DNA of 64,000 nucleotides from Solirubrobacter deserti (GTDB taxonomy: Bacteria > Actinomycetota > Thermoleophilia > Solirubrobacterales > Solirubrobacteraceae), in assembly GCF_027587175.1 (NCBI RefSeq), contig NZ_JAPCID010000011.1:1-64000 (forward strand). Reading direction: 5' to 3'. A model generated the notes under the pieces. That model was not told the DNA's origin and did not search any database. It was given only the letters and a program-made list of their open reading frames with translations. A program made the translations under genes and the position numbers. Position 1 is the first letter of the stretch. The number at the start of each line of letters is the position of its first letter. Of this stretch, positions 63,950 to 64,000 are shown in pieces.

Positions 63950-64000
63950 GTTCTCCTCCAACACCGATCTGCTCCCCAACCTACCGAATCGGCCAGGTAC

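Noticed and set aside
1-64000. CRISPR arrays, insertion sequences, integrases, phage genes or toxin-antitoxin pairs
   Set aside because: No regularly spaced repeats of CRISPR type and no transposase, recombinase or toxin-like reading frame were found; the palindromes at 14554, 43371 and 43463 are too few and too far apart for an array.

Overview
The window is 64 kb of very GC-rich DNA with dense coding, many GTG/TTG starts and many 1-8 bp stop/start overlaps. Gene content (RuvC-RuvA-RuvB, a fused SecD-SecF, a bifunctional Rel, several actinobacterial DUF families, a mycobacterial-type ATP-dependent ligase, SoxR without SoxS, a TAXI-type TRAP transporter) points to a chromosomal segment of an actinobacterium. 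The style resembles Thermoleophilia/Solirubrobacterales, but that placement is inference. I see no rRNA, tRNA, CRISPR array, transposase, integrase or phage gene.

Layout. 1-12.4 kb: a tail-anchored coiled-coil protein cut by the left edge, a DUF4190-like protein, an ATP-dependent DNA ligase, an SDR oxidoreductase, an EamA exporter with its own GntR/FadR-type regulator and two matching operators, a second tail-anchored coiled-coil protein, a membrane protein of mannosyltransferase type whose frame runs into an opposite-strand DUF429 gene, an isoaspartyl peptidase and two helical hypotheticals. 12.4-19.4 kb: an ArsR-like regulator divergent from a ThDP decarboxylase, a giant LuxR/LAL regulator with slippery C-runs and a repetitive insert, then rfbC-gluQ. 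19.4-25.4 kb: an RpiR regulator, beta-phosphoglucomutase, GH65 phosphorylase, pdxS, pdxT and a histidine phosphatase, tightly packed on one strand. 25.3-29 kb: a SoxR box with 19-bp promoter spacing between soxR and a four-gene leftward operon (FMN reductase, YgfZ-like protein, a protein with a contractile-injection-type VGNAAIAR motif, DUF1707 protein). 29-38 kb: class III alcohol dehydrogenase, TAXI TRAP transporter, two tiny acidic proteins, a gene broken by two frameshifts, a DapA-family aldolase, and a GT2/FAD-oxidoreductase pair. 38-45.6 kb: a methyltransferase, MBL hydrolase and Na+/H+ antiporter operon, an ECF sigma factor fused to its own zinc anti-sigma domain, and a Tat-exported protein.

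45.7-60.8 kb is the housekeeping core: YebC, ruvC-ruvA-ruvB, a zinc-ribbon/PAS protein, secDF, recJ and rel, followed by a 20-residue-repeat coiled-coil protein. The right end is a leftward copper operon of cupredoxin, multicopper oxidase and cupredoxin.

Structures not explained by genes include three copies of a perfect palindrome centred on AAAGAGGGACAGTCCCTCTTT (one supplies the stop codon of the LuxR gene), a 19-nt palindrome upstream of recJ, and a duplicated hairpin at the rel stop codon. The most system-like unit is the SoxR-controlled operon. The sigma/anti-sigma fusion and the LuxR gene with C12 and C9 tracts are the most unusual single genes.
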